Assembly (NCBI GenBank): GCA_015055525.1
Contig: SVHZ01000003.1
Span: 1-64,000 of the forward strand
Reading direction: 5' to 3'
DNA from: Clostridiales bacterium
Lineage (GTDB): Bacteria > Bacillota > Clostridia > Christensenellales > Borkfalkiaceae
Length of the DNA stretch: 64,000 nucleotides
Shown here one piece after another: positions 17,500 through 26,557 of this stretch. Position 1 is the first letter of the stretch, and each line of letters starts with the position of its first letter. Position numbers and translations under genes: made by a program. The notes under the pieces were generated by a model. That model saw only the letters and a list, made by a program, of their open reading frames with translations. It was not told the origin of the DNA and did not search any database.

Positions 17500-19312
17500 A
17501 CCCGTTTTTTAGCAAGAACTCTTTGATTTTAATAGCAAGTTTTTCGCCTATTCCAGAAGTTTTGCTAAGTTCTTCTATCGGCGCGGATATAATACTATCA
17601 ATATCTTTGAACTTGTCAATCAACGCGTCCCTCTTTTTCTTGCCTATTCCTTGAATTTCGGTAAGAAGAGATTTTAGCGTGCGCTTATTTCTTAAATTTC
17701 TATTAAAAGTTATTGCAAACCTGTGAGTTTCATCACGCATTCTTATAAGCATTTGAAGCGCCTTGTCAGAACGCGGAAGTTTAATTGATTGGCTACTATC
17801 AAGGGTAAAGATTTCCTCTTCCCTTTCGGCAAGCGATATAAGGTCTATCCCCTCGATAGAGAACTCGTCAAAAATCTCTTTAACGGAAGAAAGTTGACCT
17901 TTGCCACCGTCTATAACTATAAGGTCGGGGCGAGCAAATCTCTCTTCTTCATCGGTGTTGAGTTTAGAAAATCTACGCCTTAAAACTTCTTGCATACACG
18001 CAAAATCATCGTTTCCCGCAACGGTTTTTATCTTGAAACGACGATAGTTCTGCTTGTCTGGCTCGCCGTTTGTAAACACCACCATCGCGCCCACTTTATC
18101 AACGCCTGATATGTGCGATATATCATAGCACTCCATACGGTTCGGCGTTCTTTTAAGATTTAATAAAGTTTTAAGCCTTAATAAAGATAACTCTTTAACT
18201 TCGTGCTTTCTAACGATTTTATCAATGTATTTTTCAAGGTATTCGCTAGCGTTTTTGCCCGCCATTTCAAGAAGGCTCTTTTTAACACCCTTTTTAGAAA
18301 GGATAAAGTCCACCTTCTTTCCTGCTTGCTCGCATATTTTTTGAGTTAAAACGCTATCCACTTGATATTCGCACACGATTTCTTCGGGAATTTCTCTACC
18401 ACCGTCGTAAAATGCGGATATAAATTCTTCAAGCCTTTCGCTATCGCTACCAGATAGCGTTTGCGCTTGATAGCATTTTACGCCCATTGACTTTCCACCG
18501 CGAACGAATAAAACGGCTATTGCCGAAAACAAACCGTCACTTTTAACCGAGATAAAGTCAGCCGAGATATAGCGATTGAGAGCGGTAATCTTTTTCTCTT
18601 TCATCTTTTCAAAAACGGAGAGTTTTTCCTTTATTTGAAGAGCCCTTTCAAACTCTTCGTTCTCCGCAAGTTTTAGCATCTTTTCTTTTAGAAGTTTTTC
18701 AACCCCATCGTCGTTACCCGACAAAAAATCAATTGCGCTCTTAACTTTTTCTCTATACTCTTTACTACTGCATTTGTTAGCGCACGGCGCTAAACATAAG
18801 CCCAAATGATAATTTAAGCACTCCCTTTGACTTTTCCCCGTCAATTTTTTAGTGCAAGGGCGGATTTTATAGGCTTCCTTAATAATATCTAAAACGTCGT
18901 TTACCGAGAAGTTGAGCATATACGGGCCAAAGTATTTCGCCCCGTCTTTTTTTATTTTTCTCACCACCGTAAATCTCGGAAAATCTTCTTTTAGATCAAC
19001 TCTAATATAGGGATAACTCTTATCGTCTTTTAGAAGGATATTATATTTTGGCTTGTACTTCTTTATAAGGTTATTTTCCATTGACAACGCGTCGCGCTCG
19101 GTATGAGTTAAAACGTAATAAAAATCATCTACGCTTTTTACCATAGCGTAAACCTTTTCAGTTTTAAGCCCGTTTCTAAAATATTGCGTTACCCTATTTT
19201 TAAGGTTTTTTGCCTTTCCAACGTAAATGACGTTCTGCTCGCTATCAAGCATAACGTAAACGCCGGGGGACGTTGGCAATAATTTAATTTTGCTTTCTAA
19301 ATTATCCGTCAT
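17492..19312 (-). CDS. uvrC: Excinuclease ABC subunit C
   Basis: UvrC makes both incisions in nucleotide excision repair. The 606-residue protein has the N-terminal GIY-YIG nuclease (PGVYVMLDSEQNVIYVGKAK), a cysteine cluster (CTKKLTGKSQRECLNYHLGLC), the UvrB-interacting UVR domain around residues 195-235, the RNase H-like 5' nuclease (CYDISHISG, DLIVIDGGKGQL) and C-terminal HhH repeats (IQGIGKKKRDAL, TSGIGEKLA). It is the last gene of the murB-whiA-cca operon, three bases after cca. Confidence 0.97.
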   Translation of the reverse strand: MTDNLESKIKLLPTSPGVYVMLDSEQNVIYVGKAKNLKNRVTQYFRNGLKTEKVYAMVKSVDDFYYVLTHTERDALSMENNLIKKYKPKYNILLKDDKSYPYIRVDLKEDFPRFTVVRKIKKDGAKYFGPYMLNFSVNDVLDIIKEAYKIRPCTKKLTGKSQRECLNYHLGLCLAPCANKCSSKEYREKVKSAIDFLSGNDDGVEKLLKEKMLKLAENEEFERALQIKEKLSVFEKMKEKKITALNRYISADFISVKSDGLFSAIAVLFVRGGKSMGVKCYQAQTLSGSDSERLEEFISAFYDGGREIPEEIVCEYQVDSVLTQKICEQAGKKVDFILSKKGVKKSLLEMAGKNASEYLEKYIDKIVRKHEVKELSLLRLKTLLNLKRTPNRMECYDISHISGVDKVGAMVVFTNGEPDKQNYRRFKIKTVAGNDDFACMQEVLRRRFSKLNTDEEERFARPDLIVIDGGKGQLSSVKEIFDEFSIEGIDLISLAEREEEIFTLDSSQSIKLPRSDKALQMLIRMRDETHRFAITFNRNLRNKRTLKSLLTEIQGIGKKKRDALIDKFKDIDSIISAPIEELSKTSGIGEKLAIKIKEFLLKNGSN

Positions 19313-19315
19313 CTA

Positions 19316-20623
19316 CTATAACCTTTTAAGAATAAGTTCCCTATCGTTTTCAAGCCTATCAAAAATGACTTCGGTTAAAATTTCTTGTAACTTTTCCTTG
19401 ATTTCAGCACCTTGATAACCGAGTTTTTTAAGGTCGTTGCCGTTAACTTTTAACTGTTTAAGCGAGTAACACTCGCCGTTGTTAATAATTTCTCTTACCG
19501 TGTTTATAAACTTTTCGGCAAGCATTTTTCTAAATTCAGTATATTCTTCGGCGTGAGCAAGCCCGTCCGCAATCTTAACGAGCGCAAGTTTTTCTAAAAG
19601 TTCAACGCCGTAAGCGTTTATCATCTTTTTAATTTCGCCACGCTCAACTTCCGTTTTAATATCGTGAAGAAACACTAAATCGTTAACGTCTTTTATAAGT
19701 TTATTATCGGCTTTTAGCCTTTTTAATATTTCAATCGATTTTTTAGCGCTCTTTTGTTGATGCCCGTAAAAATGCCCCACTCCAAACTTATCAACGCTAT
19801 AACAAGACGGTTTTTCAATATCGTGAAGAAGTAGCGCCCATCTAACCGTTTTATCACTATAAGATTTTCCAACGCTATGAACGATATGCTCGTAAACGTC
19901 GTAAGCGTGATATTTGGTGTTTTGCGAAAACCCGTTGCAAAGTTTGAGTTCAGGGATAACTTCAAAAATAACTTCTCTATGAGATAATAAAACTCTTTCC
20001 GCACCCTTGCCGACTAAAATCTTACTAAGTTCTGAAAAAATTCTCTCAATGGAAACGCTTTTGAGAAGACTTGCCTTTTCTCTCATGGCGTTAGCGGTGT
20101 TTTTCTCTATTTCAAAATCTAATTGAGATGCAAACCTTAACGCTCTAAGTATTCTAAGCGCATCTTCGCTAAACCTTTTATAAGGGTCGCCAACAGCCCT
20201 TATTATTTTGTTTTTAATATCTTCTTTACCGCCGAATAAATCAACTAAATTCTCGCCGTCAAACGCCATAGCGTTAACGGTAAAATCACGGCGTTCAAGG
20301 TCTGTTTTAAGGTCGGAAACAAAGTTTACGGTATCTGGGTGGCGATTATCGAAATACTCTCCGTCAACCCTAAACGTCGTTACTTCAATATTTTCATTTT
20401 CCGCGTTTATCGTTACCGTGCCGTGTTTAAGCCCTGTTTTATAAACCTTAAAATCTTTGAAAATTTCAAGAATTTTATCGGGGGTGGCGCTAGTTGTTAT
20501 ATCGACGTCAAAACTTTCTATATCAAGCAAATTATCCCGCACGAAACCACCAACGGCGTACGCTTCGTACCCGCTTTTATTAAGTGTTTCTATTATAAGT
20601 TTTGCACCGATCGTAAGTTCCAT
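19316..20623 (-). CDS. cca: CCA tRNA nucleotidyltransferase with HD domain
   Basis: A class II nucleotidyltransferase-fold enzyme of 435 residues that adds or repairs the tRNA 3' CCA end. Visible are the head motif AVGGFVRDNLL, the catalytic carboxylates in SFDVDITTSA, the RRDFTVNAMAFD motif and the nucleotide-recognition segment RFSEDALRILRALRFASQ. An HD domain follows (YEHIVHSVG; LLHDIEKP; GHFYGHQQKS), as in many Clostridia. Its ATG overlaps the whiA stop (TAATG). Confidence 0.95.
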   Translation of the reverse strand: MELTIGAKLIIETLNKSGYEAYAVGGFVRDNLLDIESFDVDITTSATPDKILEIFKDFKVYKTGLKHGTVTINAENENIEVTTFRVDGEYFDNRHPDTVNFVSDLKTDLERRDFTVNAMAFDGENLVDLFGGKEDIKNKIIRAVGDPYKRFSEDALRILRALRFASQLDFEIEKNTANAMREKASLLKSVSIERIFSELSKILVGKGAERVLLSHREVIFEVIPELKLCNGFSQNTKYHAYDVYEHIVHSVGKSYSDKTVRWALLLHDIEKPSCYSVDKFGVGHFYGHQQKSAKKSIEILKRLKADNKLIKDVNDLVFLHDIKTEVERGEIKKMINAYGVELLEKLALVKIADGLAHAEEYTEFRKMLAEKFINTVREIINNGECYSLKQLKVNGNDLKKLGYQGAEIKEKLQEILTEVIFDRLENDRELILKRL

Positions 20624-21558
20624 TATAAGTTTTTAGCAATCTCCGATATTTTTCTAAGTCTGTGGTTTAAGCAACTCTTTGAAAGACCTGATATCTTTGA
20701 TAATTCTTCCAAAGAACTATCTCTATTTTCAAGCCTTAATAAACAAGTTTCTTTTAATTGAACGCTAAGCCCGTCAAGCCCTATCGTCGTTTCAATAAGC
20801 GTAATATCTTGAACTTGCTTGATAGACGCTTCTATTTGCTTGGTGATATTTCCCATATCACAGTTACGCTTTCTATTGGTATCGTTGTTCATAAATTTCT
20901 TAACGATTATTTCTTGAAGTTCAAAACCGCATTTTTTAGCGCCCATAAAGTATAGCAGTTCGCTTATTTCATCGCCGTTTTTGAAGTAGACGATAAAACT
21001 ATCTTTCCTTTCGGTAAGTTTGGGTAAAAAGCCAACCACGGTTAATAGGTCGCTCACGCAAGACGCCGTTTCATAGTTTGAAAAAACAAACTCCAAATGA
21101 TAACTCGTGCTTGATTTTTCAGAAGGAATAGTTACCGAACCGCTACCTTGAAACGCGCCTATTATATACGCCCTTTTGCAACACTCGTTTTCAATCAAAT
21201 ACTTATCAATCGAAAGGTTTATTCCCGCGCCGTGCGCCCCTTCGCTTATTATTCCAAGTTCGCTAAGTATTAAAGTGCTTTTCTCGTTTACGAGTTTCAT
21301 TTTGTATTTGGGCTTCCCCGTAAACTTGTCCTTAAACTCTGAAAGGGAAATTTCCGCACCGTATAGAGAAGTTAAAATAGAAGAAAAATAATCGTTTGCC
21401 TTTTTGTTTTCAGTTACTATTTCAAAGCCTATTTGACCGTTTGATATAAGAAGAGTTCCAGCGCCCCTTATAAACGCCGAAAGAGCCGATACTTGACAGC
21501 ACGGCTGATTTATCTTCTTTATTAAAATTTCTTCCTTAACTCTTTCGGTAAAAGTCAT
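20623..21558 (-). CDS. whiA: WhiA family DNA-binding protein
   Basis: A 311-residue WhiA homologue: N-terminal LAGLIDADG-like homing-endonuclease fold (RGAGTLLISNG; YIIGAFQGSGSV) joined to a C-terminal helix-turn-helix (SLEELSKISGLSKSCLNHRLRK). In Bacillus it influences chromosome segregation and cell division; in actinomycetes it controls sporulation genes. The usual neighbours rapZ and yvcK are absent; here it lies between a PHP phosphatase and cca, with stop/start overlaps on both sides. Confidence 0.96.
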   Translation of the reverse strand: MTFTERVKEEILIKKINQPCCQVSALSAFIRGAGTLLISNGQIGFEIVTENKKANDYFSSILTSLYGAEISLSEFKDKFTGKPKYKMKLVNEKSTLILSELGIISEGAHGAGINLSIDKYLIENECCKRAYIIGAFQGSGSVTIPSEKSSTSYHLEFVFSNYETASCVSDLLTVVGFLPKLTERKDSFIVYFKNGDEISELLYFMGAKKCGFELQEIIVKKFMNNDTNRKRNCDMGNITKQIEASIKQVQDITLIETTIGLDGLSVQLKETCLLRLENRDSSLEELSKISGLSKSCLNHRLRKISEIAKNL

Positions 21559-22334
21559 TATAGGTTTTTCCTTTTGTATTCCAAAAATCTAAAATATTGA
21601 GGCGATTTACCATCGATATTCATAATTCTATCAAGCGGTATTCCCACCCTATCAATCAAATCTTCAACTTCGCCTAAATTTCCAACGTTTGAAGGTTTGT
21701 GCGCGTCGCTATCGATAACGAATTTTACGTTCGTTTTCAAAACTTCTTCCCACTCGCTATCTTCAAGATGTTTCTTTCTCGCATCAATTTCAAAATAAGT
21801 GCCGTAATCTTCACAACATTTAGCAACGTCGTAAGCGTTTATAAACGCGCAAAATCCGGGGTGAGCTAAAATGTCTATCGGATTGTTTTTGATTGCGTTA
21901 ATATAAACCTTTGTGTTTCTATCTCTTAAACTCTTCGACGGCTTTACTATATGTTTTGATAAAAAGTTGTTACCAAAGAGCAAGAACCACTCTTTGGGTT
22001 TATCGTAAGTTATCATCTTGTGAATACCCGCAAGATAAATATCCATATACTCCATATCCGATATTTTCATATCCGTTTTACCGCTAATACCTAGAATATT
22101 AGACTCCACGCCAAACAAAACTTCAACACCCGTTTGAGTTGACGCTTGCTTGCAAAGTTCCTGCATATAAGGAACTTTTTTATGGCTTATTCCATAAACG
22201 GTATGACCGTAGCCGTGGTCGGTAATCGCTATTTTAGAAAGCCCCCTTTCCTTTGCCACAAGGGCATTGTCTAAAATAGTTCCTTTACCGTGGCTAAAAA
22301 CGGTGTGCGTGTGAAAATCACAGTTAAGTTTCAT
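21558..22334 (-). CDS. PHP domain phosphoesterase
   Basis: A 258-residue PHP-family metal-dependent phosphoesterase (YcdX/HisK-like). Metal ligands are visible in DFHTHTVFSHG (6-16), ITDHGYG, a Glu in FGVESNI, the AGIHK histidine, LAHPGF and DSDAHKPSNVG at the C-terminal end. The substrate is unknown. In Clostridia such genes often lie between murB and the rapZ-yvcK-whiA group, as here with whiA. Confidence 0.9.
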   Translation of the reverse strand: MKLNCDFHTHTVFSHGKGTILDNALVAKERGLSKIAITDHGYGHTVYGISHKKVPYMQELCKQASTQTGVEVLFGVESNILGISGKTDMKISDMEYMDIYLAGIHKMITYDKPKEWFLLFGNNFLSKHIVKPSKSLRDRNTKVYINAIKNNPIDILAHPGFCAFINAYDVAKCCEDYGTYFEIDARKKHLEDSEWEEVLKTNVKFVIDSDAHKPSNVGNLGEVEDLIDRVGIPLDRIMNIDGKSPQYFRFLEYKRKNL

Positions 22335-23215
22335 TAAAATTCTCCAAGGTAAACGAGTTCTTCTACCAGTTTTATCTGGCGTTTTTCAAAGACTTTATCC
22401 TTTACCACGTTTATTAAATCGTATATGTTTTTAGAAGTTGCCCCGCCACCTGCAATAATGAAGTTGGCGTGTTCAGGCGAGATAAACGCTCCGCCTATTT
22501 TATAACCTTTAAGACCACAATCGTCTATAACCTTTCCTGCAAAGTAGCCTTCGTTTTTGAAAACCGAACCGCAATTTCTACCTTTTGGATTTTTTCTAGA
22601 CCGCTTGTAATTTTTAAGTTTATCTTCAATAATCTCAGTTTCAGACGGAATTAGTGAAAAACAAACCTTAACTACCGCCTCTTTATTTTGCAAAAACCTA
22701 CTCGTTCTATAACCAAAACCACAATCTTTCAAACTGACCGTTTCGTTTTCGGTAACTACGTATTTAACTAAATCGCCAACCGTTTTGCCAAAACAACCAG
22801 CGTTCATTGAAACCGCACCGCCAACCGTTGCGGGGATTCCAACTGCAAATTCAAGACCGCTGAGAGAATTTAAGGAAAGTTCTTCAATAGCGTCGATTAA
22901 CTTAACACCGCTTTCGCAAACGTATAAACTACCTAAAAGTTTAGTTTTTTGCAAGTTTTTAGTTATGATAACCGCTCCGCTATATCCATTATCGCTTACA
23001 AGCAAATTATTGCCACCGCCGATAATTTCATACGGGCAAACGCCTTTTACTATTGAAATTGCTCTTATAAGTTGCTCTTCATCGTTTGGAAATATCGCTA
23101 AATCGCAATTTCCTCCCGTGCCGTACCTTGTAAAAGCGCCTACCTTAAAATCTTTTTCCCATTTGATATTTTCAAGTTTTAAGGTTATATCTTCATAGCA
23201 TTTATTAAAAATCAT
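22334..23215 (-). CDS. murB: UDP-N-acetylmuramate dehydrogenase
   Basis: MurB reduces UDP-GlcNAc-enolpyruvate to UDP-MurNAc with NADPH and FAD, an early step in peptidoglycan synthesis. The 293-residue protein is a short (type II) MurB: FAD-binding IIGGGNNLLVSDNGY, SGLEFAVGIPATVGGAVSMNAG, the YRTSRF motif, the proton-donor Ser in CGSVFKN, and the C-terminal catalytic Glu region PEHANFI. The ATG overlaps nothing upstream; the PHP gene overlaps its stop. Confidence 0.97.
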   Translation of the reverse strand: MIFNKCYEDITLKLENIKWEKDFKVGAFTRYGTGGNCDLAIFPNDEEQLIRAISIVKGVCPYEIIGGGNNLLVSDNGYSGAVIITKNLQKTKLLGSLYVCESGVKLIDAIEELSLNSLSGLEFAVGIPATVGGAVSMNAGCFGKTVGDLVKYVVTENETVSLKDCGFGYRTSRFLQNKEAVVKVCFSLIPSETEIIEDKLKNYKRSRKNPKGRNCGSVFKNEGYFAGKVIDDCGLKGYKIGGAFISPEHANFIIAGGGATSKNIYDLINVVKDKVFEKRQIKLVEELVYLGEF

Positions 23216-23251
23216 TGCTATCTCCTTTATTTTACTACATTTATAAAAATT

Positions 23252-24220
23252 TTACAACTGTTTTAGAAATTTTACGATTACATCGTAATTACCACTCTCT
23301 TTTGCCACCGTCAAAGCCAAATTGCAAACCTTATCGTACTCGCTTTTTTCGGCGTACGGCGAAAAAGTGTATTGCGGTTTTTCGTTCTCGCCGTTTGAAA
23401 AATAACTATCCCCGTTATATAGCCCCGATTTGTTTACCGAAAACATATTAAGCGACGTGAGTTTATCTTGAACTTCACTCGATAAAAGATAATTTATAAA
23501 CTCTCTTGCGTAAAACTTTTCACTATCCCCTTTAGCCGTGAGCGAAATATACTGAAACAAATCGCAATAACTATCTATAGCCGTTAAAGTAAACTCTTGC
23601 TCGTTGTTTATAAGGCGTATCACGTCGCGTTGAGTTCCTATCATAGTAACATCCTTTTTAAGCGCGAATTGATTATACGCTTTTATCGGCGATAACGTTT
23701 CAAATTCTATGCCGTGAACGCCTGCGAACAAGCACGCTATCTCAGGTGAAGAAAACTCGCTCTTAGATAAAATTACCGCCTTACCTTCAACGCCTTTACT
23801 AATCTTAAAATAACGCCCTTTTAAGTAACTTACCGCAAACCTTTTTCCGCTTGAAAGCCTACCGCCGTCCAAGACGCTAAAATCAATTTTTTCGGCGTGA
23901 TTTTCAAGGTTTATCGAGCAACCGCCGTAAGATATTAAATCGGGTGTTTTCCCGCTTGATAAGGCGGTTTTTAGCCCCTCTAAAGTGTAATTAGTTACCA
24001 AAAACGAAACGTTTTTATTCTTCTTTGAAAAGTTAGTTGCAACCTTTCTTAAAAACGCCGTTCTGCTTCCCTTTCCCCCTTCGAAAGAGTCAACGTGCCA
24101 CACCGTTATAACTACGCTATCTATAGGTTTAGAACTAACTTTTTGCTTTATCAAAAACGGGCATATTACAATTACCGCAACCGTTATTATCGCCGTTATA
24201 ACCCATAAAAACTTTTTCAT
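23252..24220 (-). CDS. Membrane-anchored protein resembling family 1 solute-binding proteins
   Basis: A 322-residue protein with an N-terminal hydrophobic signal or anchor (about 3-25) and no lipobox cysteine. TPDLISYGG, SYLKGRYFKIS, the AINEQ-type middle part and FINYLLSSEVQDKLTSLNMFSV resemble the sugar-binding (SBP_bac_1) fold, the last segment being typical of its C-terminal helix. It is shorter than typical family members (about 400-450), and no permease or ATPase is adjacent. It heads the operon with murB, 36 nt upstream of that gene, so a role in cell-envelope sensing or recycling is conceivable but unproven. Confidence 0.7.
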   Translation of the reverse strand: MKKFLWVITAIITVAVIVICPFLIKQKVSSKPIDSVVITVWHVDSFEGGKGSRTAFLRKVATNFSKKNKNVSFLVTNYTLEGLKTALSSGKTPDLISYGGCSINLENHAEKIDFSVLDGGRLSSGKRFAVSYLKGRYFKISKGVEGKAVILSKSEFSSPEIACLFAGVHGIEFETLSPIKAYNQFALKKDVTMIGTQRDVIRLINNEQEFTLTAIDSYCDLFQYISLTAKGDSEKFYAREFINYLLSSEVQDKLTSLNMFSVNKSGLYNGDSYFSNGENEKPQYTFSPYAEKSEYDKVCNLALTVAKESGNYDVIVKFLKQL

Positions 24221-24258
24221 ACTTATAAAGTATTAGTTATCTTGCAAAAATATTCAAT

Positions 24259-24289
24259 AAAAAACCCGACTACCATTTGGTAATCGGGA
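24259..24289 (-). terminator. Terminator of the wzz-cpsD-cpsB operon
   Basis: Minus-strand CCCGATTACCA (24278-24288) pairs with TGGTAGTCGGG (24265-24275) and is followed by TTTTTTA. It lies immediately after the cpsB stop. Confidence 0.9.
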
Positions 24290-24294
24290 ATTTA

Positions 24295-24981
24295 TTAAAG
24301 TAATATTTTAGCGTTGTTTTCAAAAAGGTTGTCTGCAACTTCTTTATTAAACTTGCGCTTGATTATCTTATAACACTTTTCTATCTCCACTTTACGATTG
24401 ACGTGCGCGTCAGTCGAGATAAAATCAACTAGTCCTCGCTTTATAGCGTTAAAGGCTTTCTTTCTAAACTCTTTACCGTTTTCGCCAACGATACTTGAAG
24501 TGTTTATTTGAATAAGCGCTCCTAAGTTTTTAAGTTCAAATATATCTTCTATCGTCAAATAATTATATCTTTCAACGTGCGCTATAATCGGGGTATAACC
24601 CATAGTTTTTACGTTATAAGCATAGTCTATAACGTCGTCCGGATAAAAATAATTAAACTCAATAAGAACGAATTTTTTATCGTTAATCGTTAATGCGTTG
24701 CCGTTTTTAATAACGTCGTAAACCCTATCGTCACACAAAATCTCAGAGCCGAGATAAAGTTTTACGGGTATATTGCGCTCGATTACAAGATTGTTAAATT
24801 CGTTAAATTTTAACCTTATTTGACTTGCGGAAAGGTCGTAAATCCCACGCTTATAATGTGGCGTGCAAATAATTTTATCAACGCCTTGAGATACCATATT
24901 TTCAAGCAAAGAGATAGATTCTTCACTATCGTTACTCCCATCGTCAACGTACGGCAATATATGAGAGTGAATATCAATCAT
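24295..24981 (-). CDS. Tyrosine-protein phosphatase, CpsB/CapC family
   Basis: A 228-residue manganese-dependent PHP-type phosphatase: DIHSHILPYVDDGS (3-16), ICTPHYKRG, LGSEIL, IAHVERYN and ISTDAHVN provide the metal ligands. CpsB/YwqE enzymes remove phosphate from the tyrosine-rich tail of the partner BY-kinase, here encoded just upstream with an 8-nt overlap, and so regulate capsule or exopolysaccharide assembly. Confidence 0.93.
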   Translation of the reverse strand: MIDIHSHILPYVDDGSNDSEESISLLENMVSQGVDKIICTPHYKRGIYDLSASQIRLKFNEFNNLVIERNIPVKLYLGSEILCDDRVYDVIKNGNALTINDKKFVLIEFNYFYPDDVIDYAYNVKTMGYTPIIAHVERYNYLTIEDIFELKNLGALIQINTSSIVGENGKEFRKKAFNAIKRGLVDFISTDAHVNRKVEIEKCYKIIKRKFNKEVADNLFENNAKILL

Positions 24982-25723
24982 TTACTTCCTCTGAATATTG
25001 AGATTTAAGATATTTATAGTAGCGATTGTTATAATAGCCACCGTATCGAGATGAGAATTTGCCCGTGTTTTTATAAGTTACTACCGTACCTAAGAAATTA
25101 TCGTTATGCTTTTTCATAAGTTCAACCGCTTCTCTGAGTTGAGAACGGCGAGTTACGCCCATGCACGCAACGAAAACTACCACGTCGCTAAGTTTAGAGT
25201 AATGAATATAATCTGAAACTAAAAGAACGGGCGGACAGTCGAACAACACTAAATCGTATTGCTTTTTTAATTCTTCAATAAGTTCTTTGAACTTATCCGA
25301 AGTAAATATTATCGATGCGTTTTGAGTTGCTTTACCGCGGTTAACAACGTCAACCCCATATTCCGTCTTTTTAATAATATCTTTTATTTCGTATTCGCCG
25401 AGCATATACTCTGCAATACCTTGAACGTTTTGAACGGAGAATATTCTGTGAATTTTAGGTCTTCTAAAATCGAGGTCAACGATAACTACTTTTTTACCGC
25501 TCAACGCCAACGCTACTGCGGTGTTTGAAACAACCGTTGATTTTCCTTCACCTGAAATTGCAGACTCAAATTGGAAAACTTTGTTTTTTCCGCTATCCGA
25601 CGAGTAAATAATATTGTCTTTAAGCCTATAATAACTCTCGCCACGGCCACTCGTTTCGCTAACTATAATCTTGGGGACGTCGTTATCAAAATGTTCAAGT
25701 TTTTTATTTTTTTTACCAGCCAT
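24974..25723 (-). CDS. Bacterial tyrosine kinase (BY-kinase), CpsD/CapB family
   Basis: A 249-residue cytoplasmic kinase. Walker A is SGEGKSTVVSN, Walker A' is VVIVDLDFRRPK and Walker B is LVLFDCPPVLL. The C-terminus has a tyrosine cluster (RYGGYYNNRYYKYLKSQY), the autophosphorylation tail. In Firmicutes these kinases need a separate transmembrane activator, encoded here by the preceding wzz gene (one base upstream). They control polysaccharide chain length and export. Confidence 0.95.
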   Translation of the reverse strand: MAGKKNKKLEHFDNDVPKIIVSETSGRGESYYRLKDNIIYSSDSGKNKVFQFESAISGEGKSTVVSNTAVALALSGKKVVIVDLDFRRPKIHRIFSVQNVQGIAEYMLGEYEIKDIIKKTEYGVDVVNRGKATQNASIIFTSDKFKELIEELKKQYDLVLFDCPPVLLVSDYIHYSKLSDVVVFVACMGVTRRSQLREAVELMKKHNDNFLGTVVTYKNTGKFSSRYGGYYNNRYYKYLKSQYSEEVND

Positions 25724-25724
25724 T

Positions 25725-26489
25725 TTACTTTACCCCCTTGTTATCTTGCTTTGTTTCAATCATATTTGGCGAGATATCGATAGTTGCAATAATTTGACCG
25801 CCCGTGATTAACTCAACTTGGTCTTTATCAACTATTGTATCGCTAAGGAGTCGCTTAACTAAAACTACCACCATTGAAACAACTAAACCAAGTAAAGTTG
25901 CAAGCGCTATAACTTTCGATCTACCTGTCGAAGTAGTAACGTCTTTAGGAGCAGCGTCCGAATAAACTACTATTTTATCGCATAAATAAACGTATTTTTC
26001 TTTATCGGCATTGATAACTTCAACGCTTTTAAGAACGTAATCGTTCAAAGTTTTAGCAACTTCGTACTTAATCGCATTTGGATCGCCACCGTGTTCGCTA
26101 TAAGTATAAGTAATCGAAAAGAAAGGCGAATCTTTCTGAACTATAAAGTTCAACGAACCTTTGAGTTTTATGCCTTGTTTAGAAACGTTGTTCATAATTT
26201 CATTACTTGTGAACACCGACTCGCATTGAGGAACGAGCATAGCGCAATATTGATACGCTATATGTTCTGAAATATCTTCGTTTCTTTTACCATCGTCACT
26301 TTCGGTATAGAGTTTATCGGTAAAAATGTACGCGTCTATCTTAGCCGTGTAACTCGTTTTTTGAACAAGGAAAGCATACGCTCCGCCTAAACACGCAAAA
26401 AGTATGGTGATAATGATTATCCAAACCAAACCTTCGCGGAATATTGAAAATATATCGCCGATTGAAAGTTTTTTCTCTTTTTCGTTCAT
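25725..26489 (-). CDS. Wzz/YveK-type chain-length determinant, kinase activator
   Basis: A 254-residue membrane protein with transmembrane helices near 17-38 and 187-207 and an external loop between them, the layout of Wzz family modulators. The C-terminal cytoplasmic tail (SDTIVDKDQVELITGGQIIATI) is the part that activates the BY-kinase in Staphylococcus and Bacillus pairs. It is the first gene of the wzz-cpsD-cpsB operon and is preceded by a near-consensus promoter. No glycosyltransferase, flippase or polymerase gene follows. Confidence 0.88.
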   Translation of the reverse strand: MNEKEKKLSIGDIFSIFREGLVWIIIITILFACLGGAYAFLVQKTSYTAKIDAYIFTDKLYTESDDGKRNEDISEHIAYQYCAMLVPQCESVFTSNEIMNNVSKQGIKLKGSLNFIVQKDSPFFSITYTYSEHGGDPNAIKYEVAKTLNDYVLKSVEVINADKEKYVYLCDKIVVYSDAAPKDVTTSTGRSKVIALATLLGLVVSMVVVLVKRLLSDTIVDKDQVELITGGQIIATIDISPNMIETKQDNKGVK

Positions 26490-26522
26490 AGCAAATAAAA
26501 CTCCTAAACTTACTTATATTTT

Positions 26523-26551
26523 ATTATATATAATATTATTGCCTTTGTCAA
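26523..26551 (-). promoter_or_regulatory. Consensus sigma-A promoter of wzz-cpsD-cpsB
   Basis: Minus-strand TTGACA (26546-26551), 17-nt spacer, TATAAT (26523-26528): both hexamers are perfect, implying strong expression. TTTAGGAGT precedes the start codon. Confidence 0.9.
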
Positions 26552-26557
26552 TGCGCA

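Noticed and set aside
19723-20004. Second minus-strand reading frame inside cca
   Set aside because: It is an out-of-frame shadow of the conserved HD-domain region, with no ribosome site or family match.
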